From Chlamydiales bacterium (GTDB lineage Bacteria > Chlamydiota > Chlamydiia > Chlamydiales > JAAKFR01): a DNA stretch of 64,000 bases. Below, piece after piece: positions 1 through 8,140 of the stretch. The stretch is taken from positions 62,001-126,000 of the forward strand of contig JACKPM010000001.1 of the NCBI GenBank assembly GCA_024233495.1, written 5' to 3'. Under the pieces are notes generated by a model, which saw only the letters and a list, made by a program, of their open reading frames with translations, ran no database searches and had not been told where the DNA came from. Made by a program: the position numbers and the translations under genes. The first letter of the stretch is position 1, and each line of letters starts with the position of its first letter.

Positions 1-294
1 ATGATGCAAGCTGGAGCACGTGAAGTGCCCCGCCTATATGAGGAGACGCTTGAAGAGACTCCTGATAATTTCAAATACTTCGTCTCCATGCCATTCCACA
101 GATGGTGGGATCCAAAATATGACAAAATCATTGCAAACTGGACGCGCTTTAAGGGGCGCTGCGCAGAAAGGAGAGAGCGCATCGTGGGGGCAGTAGGCAG
201 GTTAAGAGAAAGAACTGCTCAGCGCATTCAACACATAAGAGAGCGCACATCAAATCAAATTGCACGTTTGCGCGCCCGTTTAAATTTTTCGTAA
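1..294 (+). CDS. Arg-rich hypothetical protein (possibly 5'-partial)
   Basis: I do not recognise this protein. Ninety-seven residues are visible and end at a TAA stop. The C-terminal half is very rich in Arg and Glu with a repeating R-E-R-x pattern from about residue 55 to 93, which suggests one long charged helix or coiled coil. The N-terminal half has a Trp-rich patch (FHRWWDPKYD). The frame is open to the window edge, so the ATG at base 1 may be internal and the gene may start upstream. It is followed by a 63-bp gap and a small gene with a strong ribosome binding site. Confidence 0.45.
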   Translation: MMQAGAREVPRLYEETLEETPDNFKYFVSMPFHRWWDPKYDKIIANWTRFKGRCAERRERIVGAVGRLRERTAQRIQHIRERTSNQIARLRARLNFS

Positions 295-357
295 ATTTTC
301 AATAAACGGATCTTAATATTCTTTTTTGTAATAGTGGGCCTCACATAGGAGGTCGCG

Positions 358-543
358 ATGCGAGTTGATTCCAAAAATACTAATGATCAAAGAGTTGTAG
401 ATGTTAAGGCGAGTGAGCGTGCTTTGCACAAGCTTGTCCCTAATTTGTCGGCTGAGGCAAAATTAGAGTGCAAATTTGCAAGCAAATCAGGGGAAGAGGA
501 GCAAAGAGTGAGCAAAGTTGCGCGTTTACGCATTCCAGGATAG
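358..543 (+). CDS. small hypothetical protein (61 aa)
   Basis: This is a short charged protein of 61 residues with no membrane segment and no motif I recognise. The case for a real gene is its ribosome binding site: AGGAGG lies five bases before the ATG, one of the strongest Shine-Dalgarno matches in the window, where most genes have weak ones. It ends only 9 bp before the GTG start of the RecD-like helicase, so the two are probably co-transcribed and this frame may help load ribosomes for the helicase. No function can be assigned. Confidence 0.5.
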   Translation: MRVDSKNTNDQRVVDVKASERALHKLVPNLSAEAKLECKFASKSGEEEQRVSKVARLRIPG

Positions 544-552
544 AATAGCTGT

Positions 553-1767
553 GTGAATATCGACACGCTATTTGCACAGAAGTTTGGTGGGGGCGCTTTT
601 TTAGAAGCGCTCCTCGCCTCTGCACGGGAGGGACACCTCTGTCTCCAAGTGGGAGAAGAGGTCTTCCCCTCTTTTGGTGAGCGAGATGAGGAGATTCGAA
701 AGCTTGCAACGCCGATCAGAGGCGTTGTCGTGCAGAAAAATGAGCGCTTCTATCTAAAGCGCAATTGGGAGCTCGAGCAACGCTTCTTGCACCACTTCAA
801 GCGCCTCTTAGCACAAGAGGTAGAGGCATTACAAGTGGAAGACGACCCATCGCTCGATCCTGAGCAGATGGAGGCAGTGCGCACAGCTCTTTGTCATCCC
901 CTCACCCTCATTTCAGGAGGGCCTGGCACGGGCAAAAGCTTTACCGCCACAAAAATCATTGAAAACTTCAAAGGGAGTGTTGCTGTTGCCGCGCCAACAG
1001 GAAAAGCAGCAGCTAACTTGCGCCATCTCGACTGCCCTGTCAAAACGCTGCACTCACTGTTGAGCAAACGGCTGTACTACGATCTTGTGGTGGTGGATGA
1101 GGGGTCGATGATCGATGCAGAGCTGATGACCAAACTCTTTGCAGCTGTCCAAGGGCGCCTTGTGATTTTGGGAGACCGTGATCAGCTGCCACCCATTGCA
1201 ACGGGGCATTTCTTCTCAGACCTCACCACAATAGCGCCGTGCTGCTACCTCAACAAATGCCATAGGGCGGAGCTGCAAGAGATCGTCGACATTGCAAAGG
1301 CTGTAAAAGAGGGCAAGAGTGTCCCGTACGAGCCGCTTGAGAATTTCAAAGAGAAGCCTGATGATGTCACGCTGCTCACCCCTCTGCGCAAAGGGCCCTA
1401 CGGTGTTGAGAGACTCAACGAACGCTTCTACAAGCCCGGACGCGTACCCATCATGATTACTGAGAACGCGCAAGGACTCGTTAACGGAGAGACAGGTTGG
1501 TTAGAAGAGGGGCAAACGTCGTGGGGAATGCCAGAAAGCATGCTGCCAAAATACGAATACGCCTACGCCCTCTCTGTACACAAGAGCCAAGGGAGTGAGT
1601 ACGACCGTGTTTGGCTGCTTCTGCCGCCAGGAAGTGAACGTTTTGGTAGGGAGATGCTCTACACAGCCATTACACGTGCTAGAAAAGAGATCCGAATCTT
1701 TGCTGCAGAAAATGTCTTAGAGCAATGCGTAGAAAGGCTCACCCAAAGAGTGAGCCTTTCAACTTAA
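553..1767 (+). CDS. recD: RecD-like SF1 DNA helicase
   Basis: Superfamily 1B helicase of the RecD/TraA type, an ATP-driven 5'-3' DNA motor; in RecBCD it is the alpha subunit used in double-strand break processing. Visible motifs: Walker A GGPGTGKS (residues 122-129), Walker B VVVDEGS (179-185), motif III GDRDQLPP (207-214), motif V VHKSQGSEYDR (342-352) and motif VI TAITRAR (371-377). At 404 residues it is much shorter than E. coli RecD (about 608), mainly at the N terminus. The start is a GTG chosen because it follows the preceding small gene by 9 bp. No recB or recC is in the window, so assignment to RecD rather than a stand-alone RecD2-like helicase is by similarity only. Confidence 0.85.
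   Translation: MNIDTLFAQKFGGGAFLEALLASAREGHLCLQVGEEVFPSFGERDEEIRKLATPIRGVVVQKNERFYLKRNWELEQRFLHHFKRLLAQEVEALQVEDDPSLDPEQMEAVRTALCHPLTLISGGPGTGKSFTATKIIENFKGSVAVAAPTGKAAANLRHLDCPVKTLHSLLSKRLYYDLVVVDEGSMIDAELMTKLFAAVQGRLVILGDRDQLPPIATGHFFSDLTTIAPCCYLNKCHRAELQEIVDIAKAVKEGKSVPYEPLENFKEKPDDVTLLTPLRKGPYGVERLNERFYKPGRVPIMITENAQGLVNGETGWLEEGQTSWGMPESMLPKYEYAYALSVHKSQGSEYDRVWLLLPPGSERFGREMLYTAITRARKEIRIFAAENVLEQCVERLTQRVSLST
1732..1760. terminator. hairpin at the end of recD, possible bidirectional terminator
   Basis: A perfect 11-bp inverted repeat (GAAAGGCTCAC at 1732-1742 and its complement at 1750-1760) with a 7-base loop. It overlaps the last codons of recD and lies between recD and the convergent gene ending at 1789. 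No long T-run follows on either strand, so terminator function is inferred from position and stem strength. Confidence 0.5.
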
Positions 1768-1788
1768 TTAATACTATTCGAGTTATTG

Positions 1789-2649
1789 TCAATCCTCATC
1801 ACTGCTCTCAGAAGAGTTGTCAGAGGCAAGAGGATCCTTCTCATTCTCAACGACAAAACCACCGCTCATCACATCGGTCGCAATAATGCCGATTGAACCA
1901 AATGCAACAACTGAAGCAGCGGCGATACCGAGCGTTGGGCTTACACTTGGGCCCATGCCTACGCCGAACTCAAATGGGTGAATGGCCATGGTTAACACAT
2001 CTTTTGCAAGTCCAAGTGCAGAACTTCTGATGTTCTGCTGTCTTAGCTCAACTTCATTGCTTCTACCCGAATCAATGGCTTTCTCTTGGTCTGAAGTGAG
2101 CTTTCCTTGCCAACTTTGAATAAAGTTGCGGATCGAGAGCATCAAGCTTGTTGTAGTAACAAAAGTAAAGATACCCGTTAATGCATGCCCCATGCGGCTC
2201 GCATGCTTGCCAAGATCCGCCACTTTGAAGTCATGGAGGCGCTTCACAAAGCCGAGAACTTGCCCAACCCTAAGAGAGAGAGTCGTTGTCAAGAGAAGGC
2301 CATCGTTGTAAACAGGTTTATCATCTGAATCGCGCTTAATCGAACCATCCTCGCTGCGAGAGAAGAGCCACTTTAATGTTACAAGAGCGTGCAAACCATG
2401 CACAGCACGTAATAGAGAAATCCAAACACGCCCTTGGTTAGCGCCATCTTGCACTTTTTCAGCCCCATCAGGGATATCCTTCCCTCGTAGCCTAAATGCA
2501 TTCGCAACGATCTGGCCAATCGCTGCAATAGTGGCAAGCGCATAATCAGCCCACTCGCCAGCGCGCGTAAAAAAGTCTAAACCACGCGATACATTGCCAA
2601 CGTAGTGTTGGTCAATCGCTTTTTCAACCTTTTCAAATGAGCATGTCAT
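1789..2649 (-). CDS. hypothetical membrane-associated protein
   Basis: I do not recognise this 286-residue protein. It has hydrophobic stretches near residues 36-54, 150-170 and 232-262, the last rich in Gly and Ala, and an acidic Ser-rich tail ending in SSESSDED. Its ATG overlaps the rpsT stop in an ATGA junction, so the two are translationally coupled. Grouped hydrophobic segments with polar ends occur in many chlamydial inclusion-membrane and other envelope proteins, but nothing here proves that. A hypothetical gene also sits next to rpsT in Chlamydia as I recall; orthology is not established. Confidence 0.6.
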   Translation of the reverse strand: MTCSFEKVEKAIDQHYVGNVSRGLDFFTRAGEWADYALATIAAIGQIVANAFRLRGKDIPDGAEKVQDGANQGRVWISLLRAVHGLHALVTLKWLFSRSEDGSIKRDSDDKPVYNDGLLLTTTLSLRVGQVLGFVKRLHDFKVADLGKHASRMGHALTGIFTFVTTTSLMLSIRNFIQSWQGKLTSDQEKAIDSGRSNEVELRQQNIRSSALGLAKDVLTMAIHPFEFGVGMGPSVSPTLGIAAASVVAFGSIGIIATDVMSGGFVVENEKDPLASDNSSESSDED

Positions 2650-2924
2650 GCTTGAACCTTTTTCATCGCGTTCGACTTAAGGCGACCCGCTTTGTTTACT
2701 TTGTAGATGCCGCGCTTTACGCCTTTGTCCATTAGGCTGTAGACAGTTGCGAGGCGCTGTGTCACTTCTTCCTTCTCACCGTTTTTCACAGATTCGTGGA
2801 AGGCGTTCATTGCAGAGCGCACCTTAGATTTAAAAGATTTATTGATCATACGCTTTTTTTCATTGCGAATGTCTCTTTTTGCCGCTGTTGGGCGCTTTGT
2901 CTTTTTTTTCTTTTCGTCGGCCAT
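2646..2924 (-). CDS. rpsT: 30S ribosomal protein S20
   Basis: Small-subunit ribosomal protein S20, which binds 16S rRNA and helps assemble the 30S body. The 92 residues match the family in length (85-95), composition and pattern: a Lys/Arg-rich N terminus, the NKSFKSKVRSA segment, then helices with KGVKRGIYKVNKAGRLKS near the C terminus. GGAGA upstream of the ATG is a fair ribosome binding site. It overlaps the next minus-strand gene by 4 bp. In Chlamydia rpsT also lies close to rpoD, as it does here. Confidence 0.93.
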   Translation of the reverse strand: MADEKKKKTKRPTAAKRDIRNEKKRMINKSFKSKVRSAMNAFHESVKNGEKEEVTQRLATVYSLMDKGVKRGIYKVNKAGRLKSNAMKKVQA

Positions 2925-3306
2925 TGAAGTTCTCCGTTTTTTGGGGCCAGTATAGAGAGACTTGCCATAAATGTAAAGAGAGAGAGGTTCTAGGACTCAG
3001 GTTTTTGTCCCCTTTTGGCTGCTTTTGCTCCTAGGTCCCCTGAGGGTTCGGCAACTTGGGCAATTCCTTGGAGGGTTCGACAACCTCCTCGATGCCTATT
3101 TGTAGCGGCAAATCTCATAGTGGACAACGGATCTCGTCGCAAGTCGCCGTCGATACCTAGTCGATGCCCGATTCCTTCGGGGGAGACTACGGATCTCCTC
3201 AGAAGCCGCCGCTCGGCGTGTTACCTACACTGCCGACGCTCGAGATCGGTCAACTTGCAGCAAAATCACCAAAAGTTTTTTAAAATGACGCTCGAATCGA
3301 GGCACA
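2925..3306. other. 382-bp intergenic region with diverged internal repeats
   Basis: No gene is supported here. The stretch between rpsT and the plus-strand membrane gene holds the dispersed 72-bp repeat (3068-3139) and weaker internal copies of its parts: a GAGGGTTCG-type unit near 3050 and again at 3071, and a segment around CGGATCTCGTCGCAAGTCGCC echoed as CGGATCTCCTCAGAAGCCGCC near 3190-3210. GAGG just before 3307 is the probable ribosome binding site of the next gene. The promoters of the two divergent genes are not obvious. Confidence 0.5.
3068..3139 (+). repeat. 72-bp dispersed repeat, copy 1
   Basis: This 72-bp stretch matches 12376-12447 in the same orientation with 69 of 72 bases identical. 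It contains a small inverted repeat (GGAGG...CCTCC around TTCGACAA), so the transcript could fold. Both copies lie in non-coding sequence. It is probably a mobile or recombinogenic intergenic element. Confidence 0.75.
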
Positions 3307-3804
3307 ATGGAAGAGAAGCAGCCCAAAGCTCGACTTATTCAACATGGGGATGGTAAAGTACCTTCTATGCATAGAAATGGGGTTTGGTTGGGCTTGGTGC
3401 TCTTTGTGGTGGTGCTGGCAATCCTTTTCGGAGGGCGAGCGGCAATCCAGATGCGCGACTACTACAGCTTGACAAATCAAGCAGTCGTGGATGTAAAGCG
3501 GTGGGAAATCGTAGGAGATAGACGCGATCACTACTATTTAATCGCGCACTTTGCAACGCCCCTTGGAGAGAGCTCAGGCGCCGTGGGAGCGGTCTACCGC
3601 AACCCTTGGGCTGCAGAGAGAGCTAAGGAAAGATTTGAAAATGAAGAGCTCAAAGCGTGGTTTAATCCAAAAAAACCTGCGACAATGACGCTGCGTAAAG
3701 TTTTTCCTAAAAAATCGGTGCTGTCAGCATTCGTGCTGATTGGGCTAACAATTTATTTCATTGGATTAGGGTTCTATGTCGGTAGTCGAGATCAAAAAGG
3801 GTGA
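3307..3804 (+). CDS. two-TM hypothetical protein
   Basis: A 165-residue protein with a hydrophobic helix at about residues 26-44 (VWLGLVLFVVVLAILFGG) and a second at about 138-158, flanking a soluble loop of about 90 residues. The topology resembles DUF3592-type small membrane proteins, in which a domain between two helices carries a Trp- and Val-rich beta pattern (here VVDVKRWEIVG and YYLIAHF). That match is by shape only. Its 3' end overlaps the next gene by 29 bp, suggesting co-expression with the epimerase-like protein. Function unknown. Confidence 0.65.
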   Translation: MEEKQPKARLIQHGDGKVPSMHRNGVWLGLVLFVVVLAILFGGRAAIQMRDYYSLTNQAVVDVKRWEIVGDRRDHYYLIAHFATPLGESSGAVGAVYRNPWAAERAKERFENEELKAWFNPKKPATMTLRKVFPKKSVLSAFVLIGLTIYFIGLGFYVGSRDQKG

Positions 3805-4582
3805 CTATGTCGCTAAATTTGATATAGAGCGGGGGATGAACTTTATCTCGCTTAAAAAGGGGGAGATTGAGGCGATTGACCAGTCAACTTTTCCTCTTTT
3901 TGAAGAGCGGTGTGCGGGGCTTGGGGCAATGATTGGTCCGCACTTTCATCATCGAAAGGTGATTCCTCCTGTTGACCCAAAGCTCTTTCCACACAAGGGA
4001 GATGAGCCCTTTTCTCACGGAATTGGACGCTATGTGCCATGGAAAATCGATGAGCTAACAGCGGAGATGGTTTCGGCGCATTTGCTTGGAGATATGGAAT
4101 TTAAAGGTGTGTTGCTAAAGAAGTTAGAGGGGCAAGATTTCCGCATGCAGTACACAGCCCAGATGACAGAGGAGGGATTGGAGATCAAACTCTCTTTTGT
4201 GGCGGAGAGTGACGGGGTGATGGGTTTACACACCTATTACGCGCTCAATGGTGGCGGGCGGGTAAAAGCCAAAATCGCGGATAAGTACAACGATGCAGGA
4301 GAGTTCAAGCCGCTGAAGTGTGAGTGGGACCGTGATTTCGTCTATGAGCTTGATCAAGAGACAGATTATGGCTTTCTCTCTGATCCAGGTGAAGTTTTGT
4401 TGGAAACAAAGACGCATAAGGTGCGTGTGCGCTACAGCTGCACCAACTCTGAAGTTTCATGGCAGCTTTGGCATCCAAAGGGAGCCTCTTTTGCATGCAT
4501 TGAACCTATTGCAGCAAAAAATCCAAGAAAACCGAAATTAAGTGTGAATCAGATCCAAATCGTTATTTCAATAATGGCGTAA
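3776..4582 (+). CDS. aldose 1-epimerase-like (mutarotase fold) protein
   Basis: Probably a galactose-mutarotase-superfamily protein; these enzymes interconvert alpha and beta anomers of hexoses or hexose phosphates. The features I see are a beta-rich 268-residue chain, an HG motif in FSHGIGRYVPW (about residues 80-90) where family members carry a substrate-binding His, an FVAESDGVMGLHTYYAL stretch resembling the second catalytic His region, and a late PKGASFACIEPI segment resembling the conserved catalytic-Glu region. It overlaps the upstream membrane gene. Nothing fixes the substrate. It lies far from the glycan locus. Confidence 0.6.
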   Translation: MSVVEIKKGDYVAKFDIERGMNFISLKKGEIEAIDQSTFPLFEERCAGLGAMIGPHFHHRKVIPPVDPKLFPHKGDEPFSHGIGRYVPWKIDELTAEMVSAHLLGDMEFKGVLLKKLEGQDFRMQYTAQMTEEGLEIKLSFVAESDGVMGLHTYYALNGGGRVKAKIADKYNDAGEFKPLKCEWDRDFVYELDQETDYGFLSDPGEVLLETKTHKVRVRYSCTNSEVSWQLWHPKGASFACIEPIAAKNPRKPKLSVNQIQIVISIMA

Positions 4583-4599
4583 TATGTTATAGAACGAAT

Positions 4600-5787
4600 A
4601 TGGCCCGTACTGCGTCGAAAAGATTCGCAATTTCGTGGCGCTTGACGCGCTCGCAGTACTATTTGCTCCTTCTAGCCTCCTTTCTCTTTCCAGTTTTTGC
4701 TACGACTTTTTTTGCCCTCTCAGGCAATGAGGGGATCTTGTGGATCGCCTTTTTGTCTGCTCTTGTGGGGGGATATTTGGCGTGGTGTTTAGTGCGTAAG
4801 TGGGAGAGCCGTATGCGTCGCTCGGTCGACGAGCTTGTGCAAAAAAAATGCAATATAGTGGGCCAGCTCCCCGATATTTACGAGATGCAGCGAGGGTATG
4901 AGCACCAAATCGACTTGTTGCAATCCTCTGTAGCGAAGAGCAAGGCGCAGGTGAATGAGCTCCATCTAGAGATGGATCAAAAGCTTTCGGAGATGCGTCT
5001 CGCTTATTTGGAATTTGAGGATTTGCGCAAAGAGTATCACCGCTTGGAGGAGGAGTACCGCCTCTTCAAGCACGAGACCCAAGAGAGAGAGGAGCAAAAA
5101 GAGGGTGTGCTTGCTGAGTATCAGCGCACGATTCAAGAGCAGCGAGGCATTTTGCAAAAGAGGCAGGAGTATGTAGCCCAACTAGAAGGGCGTGTGCGCG
5201 ATCTCACCTATGAAATACGCTCCCTTTTACAGCTGGAGGAGCCCACTTCCTCTACGGTTCCTCCCATTGATTTGGGCGATAGAGAGGAGATGCAGCAGTA
5301 TTACTTGGGCAACGAGACTCCTCTTTTTGATCTTGACCTACAGCTCGAGCGATATGTGGAAGTTGCGGAAAGCTTTACAGGCGCCGATCACCTGGGATAT
5401 ATGGATGGAAGAGAGCCTCGCTTTCTCGATAGCTCGAATAGTTATGCGATTGATTTGCGCCGCCTTTTTGATGCTTTACGTGATGAAACAGTGGGCATTC
5501 TCTTTCTCTTCTCCATGTCGGAGAAAAAAATTCTTTTTGCAAACAATTACGTCAAGAGCCTATTAGGTTGTAGTCCGGAGAAGTTTGTGAAGGACTTTCC
5601 GCACCTTGTCAAGGCGGGTTTGCGCATCTGGAAAGAGGCGATTGTGAAGATCAAGGAGACAGGGACAAAGCGTGTGCAGCTCATTTTACTCGACAAGAGT
5701 GGAAAAGAGGTGCGCGCTGAGTGTGAGATGAAATTGATCACGAAGGGGCCTTTCATCAACCACGTGATGGGGATGATCACAGTTTAG
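4600..5787 (+). CDS. membrane-anchored coiled-coil PAS-domain protein
   Basis: A 395-residue protein in three parts. Two hydrophobic helices lie at about residues 18-38 and 44-63. A long Glu/Lys/Gln-rich coiled coil runs from about 85 to 210. A PAS-like sensor domain occupies roughly 290-395, with FLFSMSEKKILFANNYVKSLLG and a C-terminal strand region. It lacks the H-box and ATPase domains of a histidine kinase and any GGDEF or HTH module, so output must go through a partner or self-assembly. Its stop overlaps the convergent coiA gene by 11 bp. It lies where Chlamydia carries a hypothetical gene between rpsT and rpoD, but I cannot confirm orthology. Confidence 0.65.
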   Translation: MARTASKRFAISWRLTRSQYYLLLLASFLFPVFATTFFALSGNEGILWIAFLSALVGGYLAWCLVRKWESRMRRSVDELVQKKCNIVGQLPDIYEMQRGYEHQIDLLQSSVAKSKAQVNELHLEMDQKLSEMRLAYLEFEDLRKEYHRLEEEYRLFKHETQEREEQKEGVLAEYQRTIQEQRGILQKRQEYVAQLEGRVRDLTYEIRSLLQLEEPTSSTVPPIDLGDREEMQQYYLGNETPLFDLDLQLERYVEVAESFTGADHLGYMDGREPRFLDSSNSYAIDLRRLFDALRDETVGILFLFSMSEKKILFANNYVKSLLGCSPEKFVKDFPHLVKAGLRIWKEAIVKIKETGTKRVQLILLDKSGKEVRAECEMKLITKGPFINHVMGMITV

Positions 5788-6439
5788 AGAGAAGGGATTG
5801 AAGAAAGCTTCTTTTTTTCAGCGCTTGGTCGACGAGATCGCCTGCAAATGCTTTTTTCCACCTCTGGTGGCGCAGCTTCAGGTAGCGGGGGAGGGAACGC
5901 AAAGATTTTGGGGTGAGTGGGTTTGTGAGGTCGACTGGATACCGCTTCCCCTTTCGGTAGTCATAGATGCTGCCGCTGCCGTGGGCAGTGATGTTGGTGA
6001 AGTAATGGGGGAAAGGGAAAATAGAGCGTTTAGGAGAGAAGCGTCGCTCATGAAAAAGCCAAAGAACAAAAAGTCCGAGCGAGGCGTAAGCTGCATTGCG
6101 CGCCTCGATCTCCTCCAAAGAAATGGGGGAGCATTGCACCTCGATCACCATATTTTCTTTGGGACAGAAAAGATCGGCGATGCGGCTAATCTCAGGAAAG
6201 AGATGCTCAAGCGAGGAGTTTGTAAAGCGACTTTGCAGGAGCATTTGGATGCATAAGTGTGTGGGGGACTTGCCGTTTTGACGGCAGGATTGAGAGGAGT
6301 TTAAGTGGTAGAAGTGTTTTTTCCGGTGGATTCCCCCTCTGAGGCGGACGGCACCGTCGCATTCTGGACAGCTGTAGGAGACCCCTTTTTGGGCCGTCTG
6401 CGGCGTCACAGTTTTTTCTCCAATTGCATAAAAGAGCAT
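5777..6439 (-). CDS. coiA: CoiA-like competence/nuclease-fold protein
   Basis: Resembles competence protein CoiA, which acts after DNA uptake in transformation of Gram-positive bacteria and carries a restriction-endonuclease-like fold. Seen here: an N-terminal zinc-ribbon-like CPECDGAVRLRGG...KKHFYH segment (about residues 24-46), then the nuclease core RIADLFCP...VIEVQCSPIS (about 87-108), with the Asp and the E-V-Q triad expected for that fold. At 220 residues it is shorter than Bacillus CoiA, mostly at the C terminus. It is a single gene, convergent with the PAS gene and divergent from rpoD. Confidence 0.75.
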   Translation of the reverse strand: MLFYAIGEKTVTPQTAQKGVSYSCPECDGAVRLRGGIHRKKHFYHLNSSQSCRQNGKSPTHLCIQMLLQSRFTNSSLEHLFPEISRIADLFCPKENMVIEVQCSPISLEEIEARNAAYASLGLFVLWLFHERRFSPKRSIFPFPHYFTNITAHGSGSIYDYRKGKRYPVDLTNPLTPKSLRSLPRYLKLRHQRWKKAFAGDLVDQALKKRSFLQSLLSKL

Positions 6440-6452
6440 GGCAATCTATACT
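6424..6452 (+). promoter_or_regulatory. probable major-sigma promoter of rpoD
   Basis: TTGCAT (6424-6429) and TATACT (6447-6452) are separated by exactly 17 bp and lie just upstream of rpoD, overlapping the first codons of the divergent coiA gene. Both boxes are close to the sigma-70-type consensus. Transcription would begin near 6459, giving a leader of about 17 bases. Confidence 0.6.
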
Positions 6453-6475
6453 AGAGCGTCGACATTAAATAATTC

Positions 6476-8140
6476 ATGAAAAAAAATTCAGAAGAAGAAC
6501 AATCCCCTGAAGAGTTCCAGCAGAAGATGGACGAGCTTGTCGCGACAGCGAAGGAGCAAGGGTACATCACGTATGAGGAGATCAACGAGAAGCTCCCCAT
6601 GACCTTTGACTCTCCTGAGCAGATCGACCAAGTGTTGATCTTCCTCTCAGGCATGGACATTCAGGTTCTCAATCAAGCTGAAGTGGTTCGGCAGAAAGAG
6701 AAGAAAAAAGAGGCAAAGGAACTAGAGGGTCTTGCGCGCAAGGCGGAAGGAACACCTGACGATCCCGTTCGCATGTATCTTAAGGAGATGGGCTCTGTTC
6801 CCCTTCTTTCGCGTGAAGAAGAGGTAGAGATTTCCAAGCGCATTGAGAAGGCGCAGTGGCAAATCGAGCGCATCATCATGCGTTTCCGCTATTCAGCGCG
6901 TGAAGCAATTTCTATCATCGCGTCGGTGACGCAAGGGAAAGATCGCTTTGACAAAGTGATCGCTGAAAAAGAGATTGAAGATAAGCAGGCTTACCTAGAC
7001 CTTCTTCCTAAGCTCGCTGATCTTTTAAAAGAAGAAGATGACAAGTTGCGCGACCTTCTAGAGCAGATGCGCGCTCCCAAGCTGAAGAAAGATGAGCAGG
7101 CGCATCTCAATGATGAAATTGAGAAGAGCCGCATCCGCACACAAGCGTACTTACGCCGTTTCTATGCACGGCACAACATCACAGAAGACTTTGCTGAGGT
7201 TGTCTTCCGCGCCTATGACCGTTTCCTTGAACTCGAAAAAGAGATTAATGAGCTTGCTGGAAGGGCTGAACGCAATAAGTTTGCGGCAGCAAAACTGTTG
7301 GCAGCGAAGCGGAAGTTATTGAAGAGGGAGATTGCAGCGGGACGTACGCTTGATGAGTTCAAGAAAGATGTTCGCATGCTCCAGCGCTGGATGGATAAGA
7401 GCCAAGAGGCGAAGCGAGAGATGGTGGAATCCAACTTGCGCCTTGTGATCTCCATTGCAAAGAAGTACACCAACCGCGGCCTCTCTTTCCTTGATTTGAT
7501 TCAGGAAGGAAACATGGGCCTTATGAAGGCGGTGGAGAAGTTTGAGTACCGCCGCGGCTACAAGTTTTCAACTTATGCGACGTGGTGGATTAGACAAGCG
7601 GTTACGCGCGCGATTGCTGACCAGGCGCGCACGATTCGTATTCCTGTGCACATGATCGAGACGATCAACAAGGTGTTGCGCGGAGCGAAGAAGTTGATGA
7701 TGGAGACAGGGCGGGAGCCCTCTCCAGAAGAGCTCGCGATGGAGCTTGGCATTACTGCCGAGCGTGTGCGTGAGATTTACAAGATTGCTCAACACCCCAT
7801 CTCCCTTCAAGCAGAAGTGGGTGAGGGGGGCGAGAGCCAGTTTGGGGACTTTTTAGAAGATACAGGAGTGGAGTCGCCAGCAGAGGCGACCGGCTACTCC
7901 ATCTTGAAGGACAAGATGAACGAAGTGCTCACAACGCTCACCGAAAGGGAGCGTATTGTGCTCATTCAACGCTTTGGTCTCCTTGACGGGAAGCCGAAAA
8001 CGTTGGAAGAGGTTGGCGTTGCGTTCAACGTGACGAGGGAGCGTATCCGACAAATCGAAGCGAAAGCGTTGCGCAAGATGCGCCACCCCATTCGCTCGAA
8101 GCAGCTCAAAGCCTTCCTCGACCTTCTCGAAAATGAGTGA
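6476..8140 (+). CDS. rpoD: RNA polymerase major sigma factor (sigma-66/RpoD)
   Basis: The principal sigma factor, which directs RNA polymerase to housekeeping promoters. At 554 residues it is close to chlamydial sigma-66. Region 1.2 is visible as DPVRMYLKEMGSVPLL, region 2 as GLSFLDLIQEGNMGLMKAVE followed by FSTYATWWIRQAVTRAI (core binding and -10 recognition and melting), region 3 as RIPVHMIETINK, and region 4.2 as LEEVGVAFNVTRERIRQIE near the C terminus (-35 recognition). The region between 1.2 and 2 carries a charged non-conserved insert. The ATG at 6476 is the first start after the promoter and lacks a clear Shine-Dalgarno. The helicase gene downstream overlaps its end by 8 bp. Confidence 0.96.
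   Translation: MKKNSEEEQSPEEFQQKMDELVATAKEQGYITYEEINEKLPMTFDSPEQIDQVLIFLSGMDIQVLNQAEVVRQKEKKKEAKELEGLARKAEGTPDDPVRMYLKEMGSVPLLSREEEVEISKRIEKAQWQIERIIMRFRYSAREAISIIASVTQGKDRFDKVIAEKEIEDKQAYLDLLPKLADLLKEEDDKLRDLLEQMRAPKLKKDEQAHLNDEIEKSRIRTQAYLRRFYARHNITEDFAEVVFRAYDRFLELEKEINELAGRAERNKFAAAKLLAAKRKLLKREIAAGRTLDEFKKDVRMLQRWMDKSQEAKREMVESNLRLVISIAKKYTNRGLSFLDLIQEGNMGLMKAVEKFEYRRGYKFSTYATWWIRQAVTRAIADQARTIRIPVHMIETINKVLRGAKKLMMETGREPSPEELAMELGITAERVREIYKIAQHPISLQAEVGEGGESQFGDFLEDTGVESPAEATGYSILKDKMNEVLTTLTERERIVLIQRFGLLDGKPKTLEEVGVAFNVTRERIRQIEAKALRKMRHPIRSKQLKAFLDLLENE

Noticed and set aside
3015..3356. 113-aa plus-strand open frame between rpsT and the two-TM gene
   Set aside because: It is made of the 72-bp repeat and its internal echoes, is Arg/Ser-rich low-information sequence, and runs into the real gene in another frame.
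5798..6256. 152-aa open frame antisense to the CoiA-like gene
   Set aside because: It is fully antisense to a protein with clear zinc-ribbon and nuclease motifs and has none of its own.
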